5,664 nt of DNA from DATLBY01 sp035526665. GTDB lineage: Bacteria; Acidobacteriota; Terriglobia; Bryobacterales; Bryobacteraceae. Where the stretch lies: the NCBI GenBank assembly GCA_035526665.1, contig DATLBY010000122.1:1-5664 (forward strand), read 5' to 3'. The notes under the pieces were generated by a model that did no database searches, was not told the origin of the DNA, and saw nothing but the letters and a program-made list of their open reading frames with translations. Position numbers and translations under genes: made by a program. Every line of letters starts with the position of its first letter. The stretch's first letter is position 1. Of the stretch, positions 5,476-5,664 are shown piece after piece.

Positions 5476-5664
5476 CTCGCATTCTGGTTGTGGAAGACGA
5501 GCAGCATATCGCCGACGGCCTTCGCTTCAACCTCGAAGCCGAGGGCTATGGAGTCGATATCGTGGATCAGGGGGAGACCGCCCTCGAGAGGCTTTCGCAG
5601 GATGTTTTCGACCTGGTCGTTCTCGATGTGATGCTCCCGGGCATGGATGGCTTCGCGGTTGCGT
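5472..5664 (+). CDS. Response regulator, N-terminal receiver domain (truncated by window end)
   Basis: The reading frame from the ATG at 5472 gives 64 complete residues before the window ends. It begins MTRILVVEDEQHIADGL, with the acidic pair Glu8-Asp9. The phospho-acceptor Asp52 sits in LVVLDVMLPGMDGF. This is a canonical CheY-like receiver. The conserved Thr/Ser and Lys of the domain and the output domain lie beyond the edge. An OmpR/PhoB-type DNA-binding output is the commonest partner for a HisKA kinase of this kind but cannot be confirmed. The start overlaps the kinase stop by four bases (ATGA), which implies coupled translation and a cognate pair. Confidence 0.93.
   Translation, partial: MTRILVVEDEQHIADGLRFNLEAEGYGVDIVDQGETALERLSQDVFDLVVLDVMLPGMDGFAVA

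Noticed and set aside
1..5664. CRISPR array to accompany the cas6-family gene
   Set aside because: Reading both strands I found no regularly spaced direct repeats of 25-40 bases; all intergenic gaps are too short to hold one.

Overview
The window reads as a compact chromosomal segment from a free-living, moderately GC-rich Gram-negative-like bacterium. Gene content and style (a ROK sugar kinase, a kinase-like/nuclease-like fusion next to hpt, a cysteine-containing L28, a two-component pair) fit Acidobacteriota or a similar soil phylum. That placement is an impression, not something the sequence proves. There are no transposases, integrases, tRNAs, rRNAs or CRISPR repeats, and no gene-free stretch exceeds about 130 bases.

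Left part (1-2433): a ROK-family sugar kinase lies on the minus strand. Divergent from it is a two-gene plus-strand unit. Its first gene joins an N-terminal cytidylate-kinase-like domain to a C-terminal domain that looks like a PD-(D/E)XK nuclease fold. Three bases later comes hpt, hypoxanthine phosphoribosyltransferase, so the two are probably co-transcribed and translationally coupled.

Middle (2414-3575): a minus-strand gene converges on hpt and overlaps its last 20 bases. It encodes a Cas6-family (RAMP) pre-crRNA endoribonuclease with a clear glycine-rich C-terminal loop, yet there is no CRISPR array or other cas gene in view. It is divergent from rpmB (ribosomal protein L28), which has a good Shine-Dalgarno and is followed by a perfect 8-bp GC-rich hairpin.

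Right part (3576-5664): a membrane fatty-acid desaturase with all three histidine boxes has a plausible sigma-70-type promoter. A 17-base perfect hairpin separates it from a two-gene two-component system: a short histidine kinase with two membrane helices and almost no extracytoplasmic loop, then a response regulator that overlaps it by ATGA and runs off the window edge. The kinase topology and its position after a desaturase suggest a membrane-state sensor, but this is inference.

The most interesting items are the kinase-like/nuclease-like fusion coupled to hpt, the apparently solitary cas6 between housekeeping genes, and the desaturase/intramembrane-sensor neighbourhood.
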